A stretch of DNA of 58,914 nucleotides from an uncultured Lachnospiraceae bacterium (GCA_900316665.1 ONDV01000009.1:1-58914); one strand, 5' to 3'; positions 17,607 through 28,017 are shown, counted from the first letter of the stretch. A program made the numbers and translations. Notes: a model not told the origin generated them from the sequence alone.

Positions 17607-19043
17607 ATGAATCCGGTTCATGCAGGACTTATAAAAACCGAACATAAACTTGACAGGGAAGAAGCTTTGTCTCATAAGATACTTGATCTCGTACGCGACA
17701 CGCTGGTGATGAAGATGCCATATCTTAACAGAGCTCTTCTTGTTATGCCGGAATATTATTATATCCCCGAAGATTTCAGCGGTTTTCTTGATGGAAATTC
17801 AAATCCTGCAATACCGGCGGGCATGGGTACAAACGGCGAGATGATTTTTCTGAATCCGGACTGGGTGATAGATTCATACAGGAAAGAGCCGCCTCTGGTG
17901 ATGAGAACTTATCTGCATATGATACTTCACTGCATATATCATCACCCCTTTCATTATGAGTCTCTGGACACAGGTGCCTGGGATATGGCAGGCGATGCTG
18001 CTGTTGAGAGTAAGATATTGGAGATCGGTATTCAGGATCTTGCGCTTGAAGGTGATGACAGAAGAAAGAATGCTCTGAGTGCCTTGAAAGACGCGGCAGG
18101 GACGCTTACGGCCGAGAGAATATATCACGCGCTGATGGGTGATGAGAGTCTTCTGGATGAATGGCAGTCAAATGAGAGACTGTTTCATTTTGACCTGCAT
18201 GAATTCTGGATGAAGAGAGGGCGGACAGGAAACGGAGAGGCGGATCAGGACGGCAGGATGATTGCCGCCAATCCTGATACGGAGAATGCCTGGAAGAAAA
18301 TCGGCGGTCATGTCAAAATGAATATCGAGGCGGAGGAGGAAAATATGGGGCTTACACCGAACAGCATCTCCTCCGTCATCTGTGATATAAAAAAGGAGAG
18401 AGAGGATTATTCGGAATTTCTCCGGTCTTTTGCTAGGGTAAGGGAAGAGATGCATATAAATCAGGATGAATTCGACTATATCTACTACATATACGGTATG
18501 AAGATGTATGGGAACATGCCTCTTATCGAACCTCTCGAATACAGGGAGGCACCGAAGATTTCTGATTTCGTTATTGCCGTGGATACGTCCGGATCATGTC
18601 AGGGCAATGTAATAAGAGCCTTCCTCAGTCTCACATACTCTATCCTTAAAAATTCCGATACATTTACAGATGTGATGAATCTGCATATAATTCAATGTGA
18701 CTGTGAAATTGAGAAAGATGTAAAGATCACTACTGATGATGAATTTGAGAGATATATGAGAGAAATAGAGATAGTGGGATCCGGAGGCACTGACTTCAGA
18801 CCGGTATTTCAATATGTGGATGATCTTATAAAAAAGAATGAATTCAGTGATCTGAGAGGTCTTCTCTATCTGACTGACGGACTGGGAATGTTTCCTGACA
18901 AGGCTCCGAATTACAAGACTGCCTTTGTCCTGAATGTGCATTCAGACATTCCTGCACCCGATACGCCTGCCTGGGCTATGAGATATCTTTATATGGATGG
19001 TCATCTCATGAAAGATGACGAGGATGATGCCGAGAGGAATTAA
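17607..19043 (+). CDS. DUF2201-type putative metallopeptidase with VWA domain
   Basis: A 478-residue cytosolic protein. The N-terminal half matches the DUF2201 putative metallopeptidase region: HMILHCIYHHPF (HxxxH, about residues 103-112) and WDMAGDAAVE. The C-terminal third is a von Willebrand A fold with a complete MIDAS: DTSGS (about 325), GGTDFRP and YLTDG. Such proteins pair with MoxR-type AAA+ ATPases, and exactly such a gene follows 1 nt after the stop. Family knowledge suggests metal-dependent assembly or remodelling of a client; the client is unknown. GGAAG lies a few bases before the ATG. Confidence 0.85.
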   Translation: MNPVHAGLIKTEHKLDREEALSHKILDLVRDTLVMKMPYLNRALLVMPEYYYIPEDFSGFLDGNSNPAIPAGMGTNGEMIFLNPDWVIDSYRKEPPLVMRTYLHMILHCIYHHPFHYESLDTGAWDMAGDAAVESKILEIGIQDLALEGDDRRKNALSALKDAAGTLTAERIYHALMGDESLLDEWQSNERLFHFDLHEFWMKRGRTGNGEADQDGRMIAANPDTENAWKKIGGHVKMNIEAEEENMGLTPNSISSVICDIKKEREDYSEFLRSFARVREEMHINQDEFDYIYYIYGMKMYGNMPLIEPLEYREAPKISDFVIAVDTSGSCQGNVIRAFLSLTYSILKNSDTFTDVMNLHIIQCDCEIEKDVKITTDDEFERYMREIEIVGSGGTDFRPVFQYVDDLIKKNEFSDLRGLLYLTDGLGMFPDKAPNYKTAFVLNVHSDIPAPDTPAWAMRYLYMDGHLMKDDEDDAERN

Positions 19044-19044
19044 C

Positions 19045-20574
19045 ATGAATATTCAGGAAGCTAAAAAGCAAATCAAAAGATCTGTCATGATATATCTGAC
19101 AAAAGATGAATACGGCGCTTATGTGATCCCGGTGGAGAAACAGCGCCCTATATTTATGATAGGAGCTCCGGGTATAGGAAAGACCGCAATCATGGAACAG
19201 ATTGCAGAAGAACTGAATATTTCGCTTGTGTCATATTCGATGACTCATCACACCAGACAGTCCGCTCTGGGACTGCCTCTTATAGTACATAAGGAATTCA
19301 AGGGGCAGACTTATGAAGTAACAGAATATACCATGTCGGAGATAATCGTCTCCATCTATGACACAATAGAGAGAACTGGATGCGATGAAGGAATACTCTT
19401 TCTTGATGAGATAAACTGCGTATCAGAGACACTTGGACCTTCCATGCTCCAGTTCCTTCAATACAAGACATTCGGTAATCATAAGATTCCGAATGGCTGG
19501 GTAATAGTAACAGCGGGGAATCCTCCTGAATATAACAGATCAGTACGTGAATTTGACATGGCTACCCTGGACAGACTTAAAGTAATGGATGTCAGTCCGG
19601 ATTATGACGCCTGGAAGTTTTATGCCAGAAAGAGCGGAGTTCATGAAGCTGTCCTTACATTCCTTGATATTAAAAAAGACGATTTTTATATTGCAGACAG
19701 GGAAAAAGGCGCAGGGTATGTAACAGCCAGAGGCTGGGAAGACTTGTCCGAAGCCATAAAGCTTTATGAACAAAAAGACTTTCCAGTAGACGAGACTTTG
19801 ATTTCGCAATACATAAGCGTTCCGAGAGTCGCAAGAGAATTTGCCACTTATTATGCCCTCTACAGTAAATATCGTTCCGACTATAAAATAAAGGATATTC
19901 TGAAAGGATGCGAGAGCGCTGAAATAAGAGACCGGGCAGGGCGCGCAGGATTTGACGAGAGACTTACCATTACAGGTCTGATGCTGGAGTATGTGCAGCC
20001 TGAGATCAGAAGGAATATCTTGGAAGAAGAGAGCTTAAGAGCCCTGCTTCCAAAACTCCGTGAGATGAAGCAGGCTGTAAAGCAGGGCGGTCTGGTTCAT
20101 GATCTTCTGGATACGGTAAAAGATTATTTCGAGAAGAGAATGAAGACTGCTGAAGCTGCCGGGAAGATTTCTTTTGAAGAGAGGAGTATCAATAACTACT
20201 CCCTTTCATTTATCAGAAAATGCTTTGATCTTCTTGATGTATCTAATGCTGATTCCGAGGAAGGCCGTTTTGCCGAGGTGTCGCGTGAATATCAGAGGCG
20301 GGTAGAATCTATGAAGGCGAGCGTCCCGGTTATTCAGAATGAGCTCAATAATATGTTCGTTTTCCTCGAGCGTGTATTCGGTGATGATAATGAGATCCTT
20401 GTGGCAGTCACTGAGCTGACTGTTACATACGCGAGCGCGAGGTTTTTGTCAGAGCATGGATGCGACGGATACTACAGGCATAACAGAAGGCTTATGGTTT
20501 TTGAGCGGAATCAGGAATTGATGGAAGAGATAGAAGAGCTTGACAGAAAAAGAAATGAAAAGCACAGCAGCTGA
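19045..20574 (+). CDS. MoxR-type AAA+ ATPase
   Basis: A 509-residue ATPase, probably working as a ring chaperone with the VWA protein encoded just upstream. Walker A GAPGIGKTA lies near residues 41-49 and Walker B GILFLDEIN near 118. The C-terminal ~200 residues are helical and not recognised. ATG 19045 is preferred: GAGAGG lies 9 nt upstream, inside the end of the VWA gene, and the upstream stop is 1 nt away. Its end overlaps the start of the LRR gene by about 20 nt, so the three genes are tightly coupled. Confidence 0.85.
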   Translation: MNIQEAKKQIKRSVMIYLTKDEYGAYVIPVEKQRPIFMIGAPGIGKTAIMEQIAEELNISLVSYSMTHHTRQSALGLPLIVHKEFKGQTYEVTEYTMSEIIVSIYDTIERTGCDEGILFLDEINCVSETLGPSMLQFLQYKTFGNHKIPNGWVIVTAGNPPEYNRSVREFDMATLDRLKVMDVSPDYDAWKFYARKSGVHEAVLTFLDIKKDDFYIADREKGAGYVTARGWEDLSEAIKLYEQKDFPVDETLISQYISVPRVAREFATYYALYSKYRSDYKIKDILKGCESAEIRDRAGRAGFDERLTITGLMLEYVQPEIRRNILEEESLRALLPKLREMKQAVKQGGLVHDLLDTVKDYFEKRMKTAEAAGKISFEERSINNYSLSFIRKCFDLLDVSNADSEEGRFAEVSREYQRRVESMKASVPVIQNELNNMFVFLERVFGDDNEILVAVTELTVTYASARFLSEHGCDGYYRHNRRLMVFERNQELMEEIEELDRKRNEKHSS

Positions 20575-21997
20575 AAACGGTGAAACCACAAATGAGCTCT
20601 GGACAGATTACCTGCCGGAGAACGGCGGACGATTCAGGTACAGAGTCGGAAAAGACGGTGTGATTTTAGACGGTTATGACGGGAGCGCCGGGGAAATCTC
20701 TGTGCCTTCTCAAATAGACGGCAGACCGGTGACAGAAATAGGATGGCATGCTTTCTATGATAATGGACTTAATATAATAAAAATCCGCTTTCCGGGATCT
20801 GTAAAAAGGATCGACAGCTATGCCATGGAATTTTGCGTATGCCTTAACGAAGTGGAATTATCTGAAGGACTTGAGTATCTGGGAAGCAATGTATTCTCGG
20901 CCACACAGGTATTGTCGTGCCGCCTTCCTTCTACGGTAAGGGATATAAAGGATGCCGGAGAATATGAGTGCGAATTTCTTCCGGAAGAGGGAAATCCCTT
21001 CCTTACAGCTGATGGAGGCGGGATATATAAGGGAAGCGAGCTTATAGCAATATCGCCTTTTTTTAAAGAAGATTCTTTTTGTGTAAGACCGGGGACAAAA
21101 GCCATAAGACGCCATGCCATGATGAACTGCACAGGTCTTAAGACTGTGATTCTGCCGGAATCATGCGAGAGCCTTGGCGAGGGAGCTTTCTTTGTCCAGA
21201 CTGATCCGGAACACGATTTGTCTTCATCGGAGATTCTGAACGGGACCGGAAAGAGACTGAGCGTAAAAACAAGTGGAAACGAACGCATCGTAAAAAATGA
21301 ATGGGGAATATATGCCGTCTCAGACAACGGACGGGATTCGACGCTTATTTACCTGGACCGAGATAATTCTTCTGAGGAAATGACCGCTGAAAAAATAAAG
21401 GAAAACATGGTAAAGATCATCCCCGATGGGACAAATCTCGTTAGAATAGGCGAGGATGCCTGCCGGAAGGCGCATCTCACGGGAATATATATACCTGATT
21501 CTGTCAAGATTTCCGGAATAGGGCAAAACGCTTTCCTTGACAATCCGATAAGTGAGGCTCTGATTGGGGATGCATGCCGGTCCATAGAATTCCCATCAGA
21601 TCATACCGCACTTATGAATGAGCTTTTGGAGGGCTTTGGGAGGAATAATCTCATATATGATTATTCTGAATATGACAAAGCGATAATGGATGGCGTCTTT
21701 GATCGGGGAAAGCTTACCATGGCACTTTCAAGGCTGAAATGTGACATACCTCCTGACCTTAAAGAGAAAATTACAGGGAAGATCCGGCGTTCCATAGATC
21801 ACATCACGGATCTTATGATAGCTTCACCGGATCTTAAGATAATGCGCGGACTCCTGGAAGGCGGTTTTTACAAAAAAGAAGATTTGGACAGGGCAGCTGA
21901 ACGTGCATCAAGACAGGGTCAAACGGAAATTCTGACACTTGTTCTTGATTACAGTCACAGACATTTTTCTTCGGATGATTTTGATTATTCTATTTGA
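20555..21997 (+). CDS. Cytosolic BspA-type leucine-rich-repeat protein
   Basis: A 480-residue protein without signal peptide or anchor, unlike the usual surface BspA proteins. Residues ~15-350 hold irregular LRR_5 repeats (EISVPSQIDGRPVTEIGWHAF, LKTVILPESCESLGEGAF, AHLTGIYIPDSVKISGIGQNAF). Residues ~350-480 form a helical, ankyrin-like tail (ITDLMIASPDLKIMRGLLEGG ... AAERASRQGQTEILTLVLDY). It overlaps the ATPase gene, so it is probably the third partner of the MoxR-VWA pair, perhaps a client or adaptor. The start is uncertain: ATG 20555 or TTG 20540, neither with a good ribosome binding site. Confidence 0.7.
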   Translation: MKSTAAENGETTNELWTDYLPENGGRFRYRVGKDGVILDGYDGSAGEISVPSQIDGRPVTEIGWHAFYDNGLNIIKIRFPGSVKRIDSYAMEFCVCLNEVELSEGLEYLGSNVFSATQVLSCRLPSTVRDIKDAGEYECEFLPEEGNPFLTADGGGIYKGSELIAISPFFKEDSFCVRPGTKAIRRHAMMNCTGLKTVILPESCESLGEGAFFVQTDPEHDLSSSEILNGTGKRLSVKTSGNERIVKNEWGIYAVSDNGRDSTLIYLDRDNSSEEMTAEKIKENMVKIIPDGTNLVRIGEDACRKAHLTGIYIPDSVKISGIGQNAFLDNPISEALIGDACRSIEFPSDHTALMNELLEGFGRNNLIYDYSEYDKAIMDGVFDRGKLTMALSRLKCDIPPDLKEKITGKIRRSIDHITDLMIASPDLKIMRGLLEGGFYKKEDLDRAAERASRQGQTEILTLVLDYSHRHFSSDDFDYSI

Positions 21998-22009
21998 AAA
22001 GAGGCAAAG

Positions 22010-22900
22010 ATGTATCTTGCATCAGCATGGAAAGATTTTGAAGTAATAGACTGTTCCGACGGCGAGAAACTGGAGAGATGGGGAAAGTATATTCTCTTAA
22101 GGCCGGATCCTCAGGTTATCTGGAATACCAAAAAGCAGGACAGAGCCTGGCGAAATCTGAACGCCCACTACCACAGGAGTACAAAGGGCGGCGGAGAATG
22201 GGAATTTTTCTCGCTGCCGGAGGAGTGGACAATAGGTTATGATCTTGCAATCGGAAAAAGACTTATATTTCATTTAAAACCATTCAAATTCAAGCATACC
22301 GGTCTCTTTCCGGAACAGGCGGTGAACTGGGACTGGTTTTCACAGTTAATAAGGAATAAAAAAGATAAGAATCCTGAGAGAAAAATAAAAGTCCTGAACC
22401 TTTTCGCATATACCGGAGGCGCTACACTTGCGGCAGCAGCTGCAGGGGCTGAAGTGACTCATGTGGACGCCTCAAAGGGGATGGTGGCATGGGCAAGGGA
22501 AAATGCCATATCATCCGGACTTTCAGATGCTAAGATAAGATGGCTTGTGGATGACTGCGTGAAATTCGTTGCGAGAGAAAAGCGGCGCGGCAATCATTAT
22601 GATGCCGTTATCATGGATCCGCCGTCTTATGGACGGGGACCGAAGGGAGAGATATGGAAGATAGAGGACTGTGTATACAGCCTGATTTGTGACTGTGCCG
22701 ACCTTTTAACCGACAATCCTCTTTTCTTTCTGGTGAATTCATATACGACAGGACTGCAGCCGGCCGTTCTTTCTTATATGTTAAACACATCGCTGAGACG
22801 ATTTAATGGAAAAGTGGAAGCTGATGAGGCAGGCCTGCCGGTAAAAGCGACCGGACTTGTTCTTCCATGCGGAGCGTCGGGAAGATTTGTCGGAGAATGA
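22010..22900 (+). CDS. Class I SAM-dependent methyltransferase, RlmI/RlmK-like
   Basis: A 296-residue methyltransferase. The SAM site is VLNLFAYTGGATLAAAAAGA with VDASKGMVAWA after it, and the catalytic region is DPPSYGRGPKGEIW, the form seen in 23S rRNA methyltransferases of the RlmI/RlmK group. An RNA base target is therefore likely but unproven. It starts 12 nt after the LRR gene behind AAAGAGG, making it the fourth gene of the MoxR operon. No clear terminator follows before the ribosomal promoter. Confidence 0.8.
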   Translation: MYLASAWKDFEVIDCSDGEKLERWGKYILLRPDPQVIWNTKKQDRAWRNLNAHYHRSTKGGGEWEFFSLPEEWTIGYDLAIGKRLIFHLKPFKFKHTGLFPEQAVNWDWFSQLIRNKKDKNPERKIKVLNLFAYTGGATLAAAAAGAEVTHVDASKGMVAWARENAISSGLSDAKIRWLVDDCVKFVAREKRRGNHYDAVIMDPPSYGRGPKGEIWKIEDCVYSLICDCADLLTDNPLFFLVNSYTTGLQPAVLSYMLNTSLRRFNGKVEADEAGLPVKATGLVLPCGASGRFVGE

Positions 22901-22993
22901 CTTGCGGGATAAGTCATAACTGAGCGGAAAAAGAAAATATTATTGCATCTTCATCATTGTACTTAAAAAAGAACAAAAAATACAAGATATATC

Positions 22994-23022
22994 TTGCATA
23001 CTATTGAAAATGAATGTATAGT
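22994..23022 (+). promoter_or_regulatory. S10 operon promoter
   Basis: TTGCAT (22994-22999), 17-nt spacer, TATAGT (23017-23022). The palindrome CAAGATATATCTTG (22983-22996) overlaps the -35 box. Predicted start near 23029, leaving a 227-nt leader. The 90 nt between the methyltransferase stop and the promoter are AT-rich and otherwise empty. Confidence 0.7.
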
Positions 23023-23028
23023 AACAGT

Positions 23029-23255
23029 TGCTGTGACATTATGAGCTATGAAGCGAGAGGTTGCTGTCAGGACCCAATGGCAGGTAATTCCGTGGAGCAA
23101 ATGTCAGACACGAAACTGGCGACAAGTCACTGTACAGATATTGATATGGTCTGCTTTCATGCAGATACCGCGCGTGTGTTATGGACACACGCGGAGTAGT
23201 GTACAGTCACCGCTTGTCGTACCGAAAAAGTACGAATAAGGAGGCGGCTTTTTTT
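23029..23255 (+). promoter_or_regulatory. Structured 5' leader of the S10 operon
   Basis: A long closing helix forms from CGACAAG (23120-23126) with CTTGTCG (23213-23219) and ACTGTACA (23129-23136) with TGTACAGT (23200-23207). It encloses hairpins TCTGC/GCAGA (23150-23165) and CGCGTGTGT/ACACACGCG (23171-23193). AAGGAGG for rpsJ lies at 23238-23244. Autoregulation of S10 operons by L4 is known in enterobacteria; whether a ribosomal protein binds here is inference. Confidence 0.6.
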
Positions 23256-23573
23256 ATGGCAGCACAGGTAATGAGAATCACACTCAAGGCGTATGATCAC
23301 GAGCTGGTCGATGCATCCGCACAGAAGATCATTGACACGGTGAAGAAGAACGGAGCAGTTGTATCCGGTCCCGTACCACTTCCTACCAAGAAGGAAGTAG
23401 TTACTATCCTTCGCGCAGTTCACAAATACAAGGATTCACGCGAACAGTTCGAGAGACGCACACACAAAAGACTCATCGATATCATGACCCCGACACCCAA
23501 GACAGTCGAAGCACTCTCCAGACTGGAGATGCCGGCAGGTGTTTACATCGATATCAAGATGAAGGAAAAGTAA
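23256..23573 (+). CDS. rpsJ: 30S ribosomal protein S10
   Basis: A 105-residue S10, first gene of the cluster; also the family of NusE, a partner in antitermination. Conserved [16 protein letters not shown] and [12 protein letters not shown] are present. ATG 23256 lies 11 nt after AAGGAGG; earlier in-frame starts fall inside the structured leader. The 87-nt gap to rplC holds a small hairpin (AGGTAA/TTACCT, about 23584-23602). Confidence 0.98.
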   Translation: MAAQVMRITLKAYDHELVDASAQKIIDTVKKNGAVVSGPVPLPTKKEVVTILRAVHKYKDSREQFERRTHKRLIDIMTPTPKTVEALSRLEMPAGVYIDIKMKEK

Positions 23574-23660
23574 TTGGTAACAAGGTAACCTCAGATTACC
23601 TAGAATGAACGCACGTCGAAAGACAAATAGCGTTCCGCTGTAGAGCAGGAGGAAATACTA

Positions 23661-24338
23661 ATGAAGAAAGCTATTCTGGCAAGAAAGCTTGGGATGACAC
23701 AGGTCTTCAATGAAGACGGTGAGTTAATCCCTGTAACAGTTCTTGAGGCCGGTCCTTGTGTGGTCACACAGCTCAAGACCAAAGAGAACGACGGCTATGA
23801 CGCTGTTCAGGTCGGCTTTGTCGACGAAGTCGAGAAAGTAAAGACCAAGGACGGTCAGGGCAAGAAGTCTGTAGCACACAGACACGGAGTCAACAAGGCT
23901 GAGAAGGGTCACTTCGATAAGGCCGGCGTATCTCCGAGAAAATTTGTGCGTGAGTTCCGTTTTGAAAATTCCGGCGATTACAAGATCGCTCAGGAAATAA
24001 AAGCGGATATCTTTGCGGCAGGCGACAAGGTTGATGCGACTGCGATCACAAAGGGACATGGTTTTGAATCAGCAATAAAGAGATTCGGCCAGCACAGAGG
24101 ACCTATGGCTCATGGTTCAAAGTTCCATCGCCATCAGGGATCGAATGGCACATCATCTACTCCGAGCCGCGTGTTCAAGGGCAAGGGAATGCCGGGTCAT
24201 ATGGGATCCGTACAGGCTACAGTCCAGAACCTGCAGGTAGTGAGAGTAGACGCAGATCAGAATCTTCTTCTGGTTCGCGGAGCGGTTCCGGGCTCCAAGA
24301 AGGCGCTCGTAACCATCAAAGAGTCCGTCAAGGCCTGA
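23661..24338 (+). CDS. rplC: 50S ribosomal protein L3
   Basis: Early-assembly 50S protein that reaches toward the peptidyl transferase centre. The 225-residue protein starts [16 protein letters not shown] and contains the conserved loop [40 protein letters not shown] precedes the ATG. Confidence 0.98.
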   Translation: MKKAILARKLGMTQVFNEDGELIPVTVLEAGPCVVTQLKTKENDGYDAVQVGFVDEVEKVKTKDGQGKKSVAHRHGVNKAEKGHFDKAGVSPRKFVREFRFENSGDYKIAQEIKADIFAAGDKVDATAITKGHGFESAIKRFGQHRGPMAHGSKFHRHQGSNGTSSTPSRVFKGKGMPGHMGSVQATVQNLQVVRVDADQNLLLVRGAVPGSKKALVTIKESVKA

Positions 24339-24361
24339 AGATTAGGAAAGGAGACCATTCG

Positions 24362-24982
24362 ATGGCAGAAGTATCCGTTTTCAATATGGAAGGACAGGAA
24401 GTCGGCAAGATGACTCTGAACGATGCTGTTTTCGGAGTTGAGCCGAATGAGCACCTTGTACAGCTTGCTGTAAAGACACAGCTGGCAAACAACCGCCAGG
24501 GCACACAGAAAGCAAAGACCCGCTCAGAAGTAAGAGGCGGCGGAAGAAAGCCCTGGAGACAGAAGGGCACAGGTCATGCCCGTCAGGGTTCCATTCGCGC
24601 ACCCCAGTGGACAGGCGGAGGAGTTGTGTTTGCACCTGTACCCCGTGATTACAGCATCAAGATGAACAAGAAAGAGAAGAGAGCAGCTCTTAAGTCTGCG
24701 CTTACTTCCAGAGTTCAGGAGAACAAGCTCCTTGTTCTTGACAGCCTGAAGCTTGATGAGATCAAGACCAAAAACATGAAGAAGGTTCTTGACAATCTCA
24801 ACGTAAAGAAGGCTCTTATTGTTCTTGACACAGCAGATCAGAACGTAATTCTCTCGGCAAGAAATCTGCAGGATGTAAAGACACTTCCTGCTGAGACAAT
24901 AAACGTCTATGACGTTCTGAAATACAACACAGTTGTCGCTACAGAAGCGGCAATAAAGAAGATTGAGGAGGTGTACGCATAA
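24362..24982 (+). CDS. rplD: 50S ribosomal protein L4
   Basis: Binds 23S rRNA near the exit tunnel; in enterobacteria it also represses its own S10 operon. At 206 residues it has the tunnel loop region [30 protein letters not shown]. The stop codon shares a base with the rplW start. Confidence 0.98.
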   Translation: MAEVSVFNMEGQEVGKMTLNDAVFGVEPNEHLVQLAVKTQLANNRQGTQKAKTRSEVRGGGRKPWRQKGTGHARQGSIRAPQWTGGGVVFAPVPRDYSIKMNKKEKRAALKSALTSRVQENKLLVLDSLKLDEIKTKNMKKVLDNLNVKKALIVLDTADQNVILSARNLQDVKTLPAETINVYDVLKYNTVVATEAAIKKIEEVYA

Positions 24983-25281
24983 TGGCATCACTTGCATACT
25001 ACGATGTAATCATCCGTCCGGTGGTAACCGAAAAGAGCATGTCCATGATGGGCGAGAAGAAGTACACATTCCTGGTACATCCCGACGCAACCAAGACTGA
25101 TATCAAGGCTGCCGTAGAGAAGATGTTTGACGGCGCCCGTGTTGCTTCGGTCAATACCGTAAACAACGAGGGCAAGAAGAAGAGAAGAGGCGCCGTAACC
25201 GGACGCACCGCTTCCACAAAGAAAGCTATCGTCAGACTTACGGAAGATTCAAAAGATATCGAGTTCTTTGAGGGACTTTGA
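24982..25281 (+). CDS. rplW: 50S ribosomal protein L23
   Basis: Tunnel-exit protein and docking site for trigger factor and SRP. The 99-residue protein contains VVTEKSM near the N-terminus and the conserved basic loop around NEGKKKRRG. It overlaps rplD by one base behind GAGGAGG. Confidence 0.97.
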   Translation: MASLAYYDVIIRPVVTEKSMSMMGEKKYTFLVHPDATKTDIKAAVEKMFDGARVASVNTVNNEGKKKRRGAVTGRTASTKKAIVRLTEDSKDIEFFEGL

Positions 25282-25343
25282 TCAGAATCTCCAAATTAGG
25301 CACATGTAAAGTGCGATAAGAAACCAACGAGAAAGGAAATACA

Positions 25344-26186
25344 ATGGGAATCAAGACATACAACCCGTATACACCTTCCAGAAGAAATATGAGCGGATCT
25401 GATTTTTCAGAGATCACAAAGAAAACTCCTGAGAAATCTCTTTTAAAGGCTCAGAAAAAGACTTCCGGACGTAATAACCAGGGTAAGATCACTGTTCGCC
25501 ACCACGGCGGTCAGAACACCAGAAAGTACAGAGTTATAGATTTCAGAAGAAATAAGGACGGCATCCCTGCAAAGGTTGTCGGAATCGAGTACGATCCCAA
25601 CCGTACAGCAAACATAGCTCTGCTTGCTTATGCTGATGGCACAAAGTCATATATCATTGCTCCTCAGGGACTGACAGACGGAATGACAGTCATGAGCGGA
25701 TCTGAAGCAGAAGTCAGAATCGGCAACTGCCTCCCTCTTGAGAACATCCCTGTTGGTACAGAGATTCATAACATAGAGCTGTATCCGGGTAAGGGCGGAC
25801 AGATGGTTCGTTCCGCGGGAGCTGCCGCTCAGCTGATGGCTAAGGAGAACGGTTATGCAACGCTTCGCCTTCCTTCAGGAGAGATGCGTATGGTTCCGAT
25901 CAACTGCCGCGCGACAATCGGCGTGATTGGCAATGCTGACCACAACCTCGTAAAGATCGGTAAGGCAGGACGTAAGAGACACATGGGATGGAGACCTACA
26001 GTCAGAGGTTCAGTCATGAACCCGAACGACCACCCTCACGGCGGTGGAGAAGGAAAAGCTCCTGTTGGACGTCCCGGACCTTCTACTCCTTGGGGTAAGC
26101 CGGCACTTGGTCTTAAGACCAGAAAAGGCAAGAAGCATTCGGATAAGCTTATCGTAAGAAGAAGAAACGGCAGAGCAATCAAATAA
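25344..26186 (+). CDS. rplB: 50S ribosomal protein L2
   Basis: Core 50S protein needed for subunit joining and peptidyl transfer. The 280-residue protein has the RNA-binding region [19 protein letters not shown] and the C-terminal [19 protein letters not shown] with the conserved functional His. GAAAGGAAA precedes ATG 25344. Confidence 0.98.
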   Translation: MGIKTYNPYTPSRRNMSGSDFSEITKKTPEKSLLKAQKKTSGRNNQGKITVRHHGGQNTRKYRVIDFRRNKDGIPAKVVGIEYDPNRTANIALLAYADGTKSYIIAPQGLTDGMTVMSGSEAEVRIGNCLPLENIPVGTEIHNIELYPGKGGQMVRSAGAAAQLMAKENGYATLRLPSGEMRMVPINCRATIGVIGNADHNLVKIGKAGRKRHMGWRPTVRGSVMNPNDHPHGGGEGKAPVGRPGPSTPWGKPALGLKTRKGKKHSDKLIVRRRNGRAIK

Positions 26187-26198
26187 GGAGGTTACGTC

Positions 26199-26492
26199 AT
26201 GGCACGTTCTATAAAGAAAGGACCTTTCGCAGACGCAAGCCTGCTTAAGAAGGTCGATGAAGTCGTAAAGTCCGGCGATAAGACAGTCATCAAGACATGG
26301 TCACGCCGCTCAACAATCTTCCCTCAGATGGTAGGCCTTACCATTGCCGTACACGATGGAAGGAAGCACGTCCCTGTATATATCACAGAGGATATGGTCG
26401 GACACAAGCTCGGCGAGTTTGTTCTGACCAGGACATTCCACGGACATAACGGTAATAATGATGAGAGAAAGACTGCTCTCGCAGGAAAGTAA
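26199..26492 (+). CDS. rpsS: 30S ribosomal protein S19
   Basis: Head protein of the 30S subunit near the A site. The 97-residue protein begins [12 protein letters not shown] and has [19 protein letters not shown] and [15 protein letters not shown]. Starts 12 nt after rplB behind AAGGAGG. Confidence 0.98.
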   Translation: MARSIKKGPFADASLLKKVDEVVKSGDKTVIKTWSRRSTIFPQMVGLTIAVHDGRKHVPVYITEDMVGHKLGEFVLTRTFHGHNGNNDERKTALAGK

Positions 26493-26520
26493 GGATATAG
26501 ACTGAAAGGAGGTTTCAATC

Positions 26521-26907
26521 ATGGCTAAAGGACATAGATCCCAGATAAAGCGTGAGAGAAACGAAAATAAAGATACCAGACCGTCAGCAAAGCTGTCCTT
26601 TGCGAGGATGTCCGTTCAGAAGGCTGGATTTGTTCTGGATGCTATCCGCGGCAAGGATGTTGAGACTGCGCTCGCTATAGTTACATACAACCCCAGATAC
26701 GCTTCAAGCGTAATCGCAAAGCTTCTGAATTCCGCTATCGCAAATGCTGAGAATAACAACGGACTTCAGAGATCAAATCTCTACGTTGCAGAGGCTTTTG
26801 CAAACAAGGGACCGACGATGAAGAGAATCCACCCGAGGGCACAGGGCAGAGCTTATCGTATCGAGAAACGTATGAGCCACATCACCATTGTGCTGGATGA
26901 GAAGTAA
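26521..26907 (+). CDS. rplV: 50S ribosomal protein L22
   Basis: Tunnel-wall protein whose hairpin lies opposite L4. The 128-residue protein ends in the hairpin region [19 protein letters not shown] with [17 protein letters not shown] precedes the ATG. Confidence 0.98.
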   Translation: MAKGHRSQIKRERNENKDTRPSAKLSFARMSVQKAGFVLDAIRGKDVETALAIVTYNPRYASSVIAKLLNSAIANAENNNGLQRSNLYVAEAFANKGPTMKRIHPRAQGRAYRIEKRMSHITIVLDEK

Positions 26908-26921
26908 AAAGGAGGAAATAC

Positions 26922-27593
26922 ATGGGACAGAAAGTCAATCCTCATGGTCTTAGAGTCGGCGTAATCAAGGACTGGGATTCAAAATGGTACGCAGACAAGG
27001 AATTCGCTGACTATCTTGTTGAGGATCATAAGATCAGAACATTTCTTAAAAAGAAGCTTTATGCAGCCGGAGTATCAAAGATCGATATCGAGCGTGCATC
27101 TGACAGAATCAAGGTTACTGTTTTCACAGCAAAGCCCGGAGTCGTAATCGGAAAAGGCGGCGCTGAGATCGATAAGGTAAAGGCTGAGGTTCAGAAGCTT
27201 ACAGATAAGAAGATAATAATTGATATCAAGGAAATAAAGCGCCCGGATGAGGATGCTCAGCTTGTGGCAGAGAACATCGCACAGCAGCTTGAGAATCGTG
27301 TGTCATTCAGACGTGCAATGAAGTCCTGCATCAGCCGTACAATGAAGATCAATGGAGTACAGGGTATCAAGACTTCATGCTCAGGTCGTCTCGGCGGAGC
27401 TGATATCGCAAGAAAAGAATCCTACAACGAAGGTACGATTCCTCTTCAGACACTCCGTGCAGATATCGACTACGGTTTCGCTGAAGCCGATACGACATAT
27501 GGCAAGGTTGGTGTGAAAGTATGGATCTACAAGGGTGAGATACTTCCATCCAAGAACAAGAAAGTAGGAGGTAACCGCAATGTTAATGCCTAA
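26922..27593 (+). CDS. rpsC: 30S ribosomal protein S3
   Basis: mRNA-entry-channel protein. The 223-residue protein starts [13 protein letters not shown] and has the KH domain GKGGAEIDK and the C-terminal [15 protein letters not shown]. Its last 14 nt overlap rplP, whose GTAGGAGG lies inside this gene. Confidence 0.98.
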   Translation: MGQKVNPHGLRVGVIKDWDSKWYADKEFADYLVEDHKIRTFLKKKLYAAGVSKIDIERASDRIKVTVFTAKPGVVIGKGGAEIDKVKAEVQKLTDKKIIIDIKEIKRPDEDAQLVAENIAQQLENRVSFRRAMKSCISRTMKINGVQGIKTSCSGRLGGADIARKESYNEGTIPLQTLRADIDYGFAEADTTYGKVGVKVWIYKGEILPSKNKKVGGNRNVNA

Positions 27594-28017
27594 GAGAGTA
27601 AAGCATAGAAAACAGTTCCGCGGATCTCTTGCCGGAAAGGCAACAAAGGCAAATAAGGTAGCTGATGGAGAGTTCGCCCTTATTTCAACAGATCCATGCT
27701 GGATCAAGTCAAATCAGATCGAAGCAGCCCGTGTAGCGCTTACAAGATACGTAAAGCGTGGCGGAAAGATCTGGATCCGTATTTTCCCGGACAAGCCGGT
27801 TACAGCCCAGCCTCTTGGCACTCGTATGGGTAAAGGTAAAGGCCCTGTGGATCACTGGGTAGCTGTCGTAAAGCCGGGACGTGTCCTTTTCGAAATCTCA
27901 GGCGTACCTGAAGAAGACGCGAAGGAAGCCCTTCGTCTCGCATCCCACAAGCTTCCGTGCCGCTGCAAGATCATCGGCCGGGAAGAAGTAGAAGGCGGTG
28001 TAGCAAATGAAAACTAA
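27580..28017 (+). CDS. rplP: 50S ribosomal protein L16
   Basis: Organises the A-site side of the 50S subunit. The 145-residue protein begins [15 protein letters not shown], the normal L16 start, which settles the choice of ATG 27580 over the ATG two codons later. [22 protein letters not shown] is intact. Overlaps rpsC by 14 nt and rpmC by 11 nt. Confidence 0.98.
   Translation: MLMPKRVKHRKQFRGSLAGKATKANKVADGEFALISTDPCWIKSNQIEAARVALTRYVKRGGKIWIRIFPDKPVTAQPLGTRMGKGKGPVDHWVAVVKPGRVLFEISGVPEEDAKEALRLASHKLPCRCKIIGREEVEGGVANEN

Noticed and set aside
23014..23239. Two overlapping 61-63-codon frames in the S10 leader
   Set aside because: They run through the leader helices, have no ribosome binding site, and the composition is unlike a protein.
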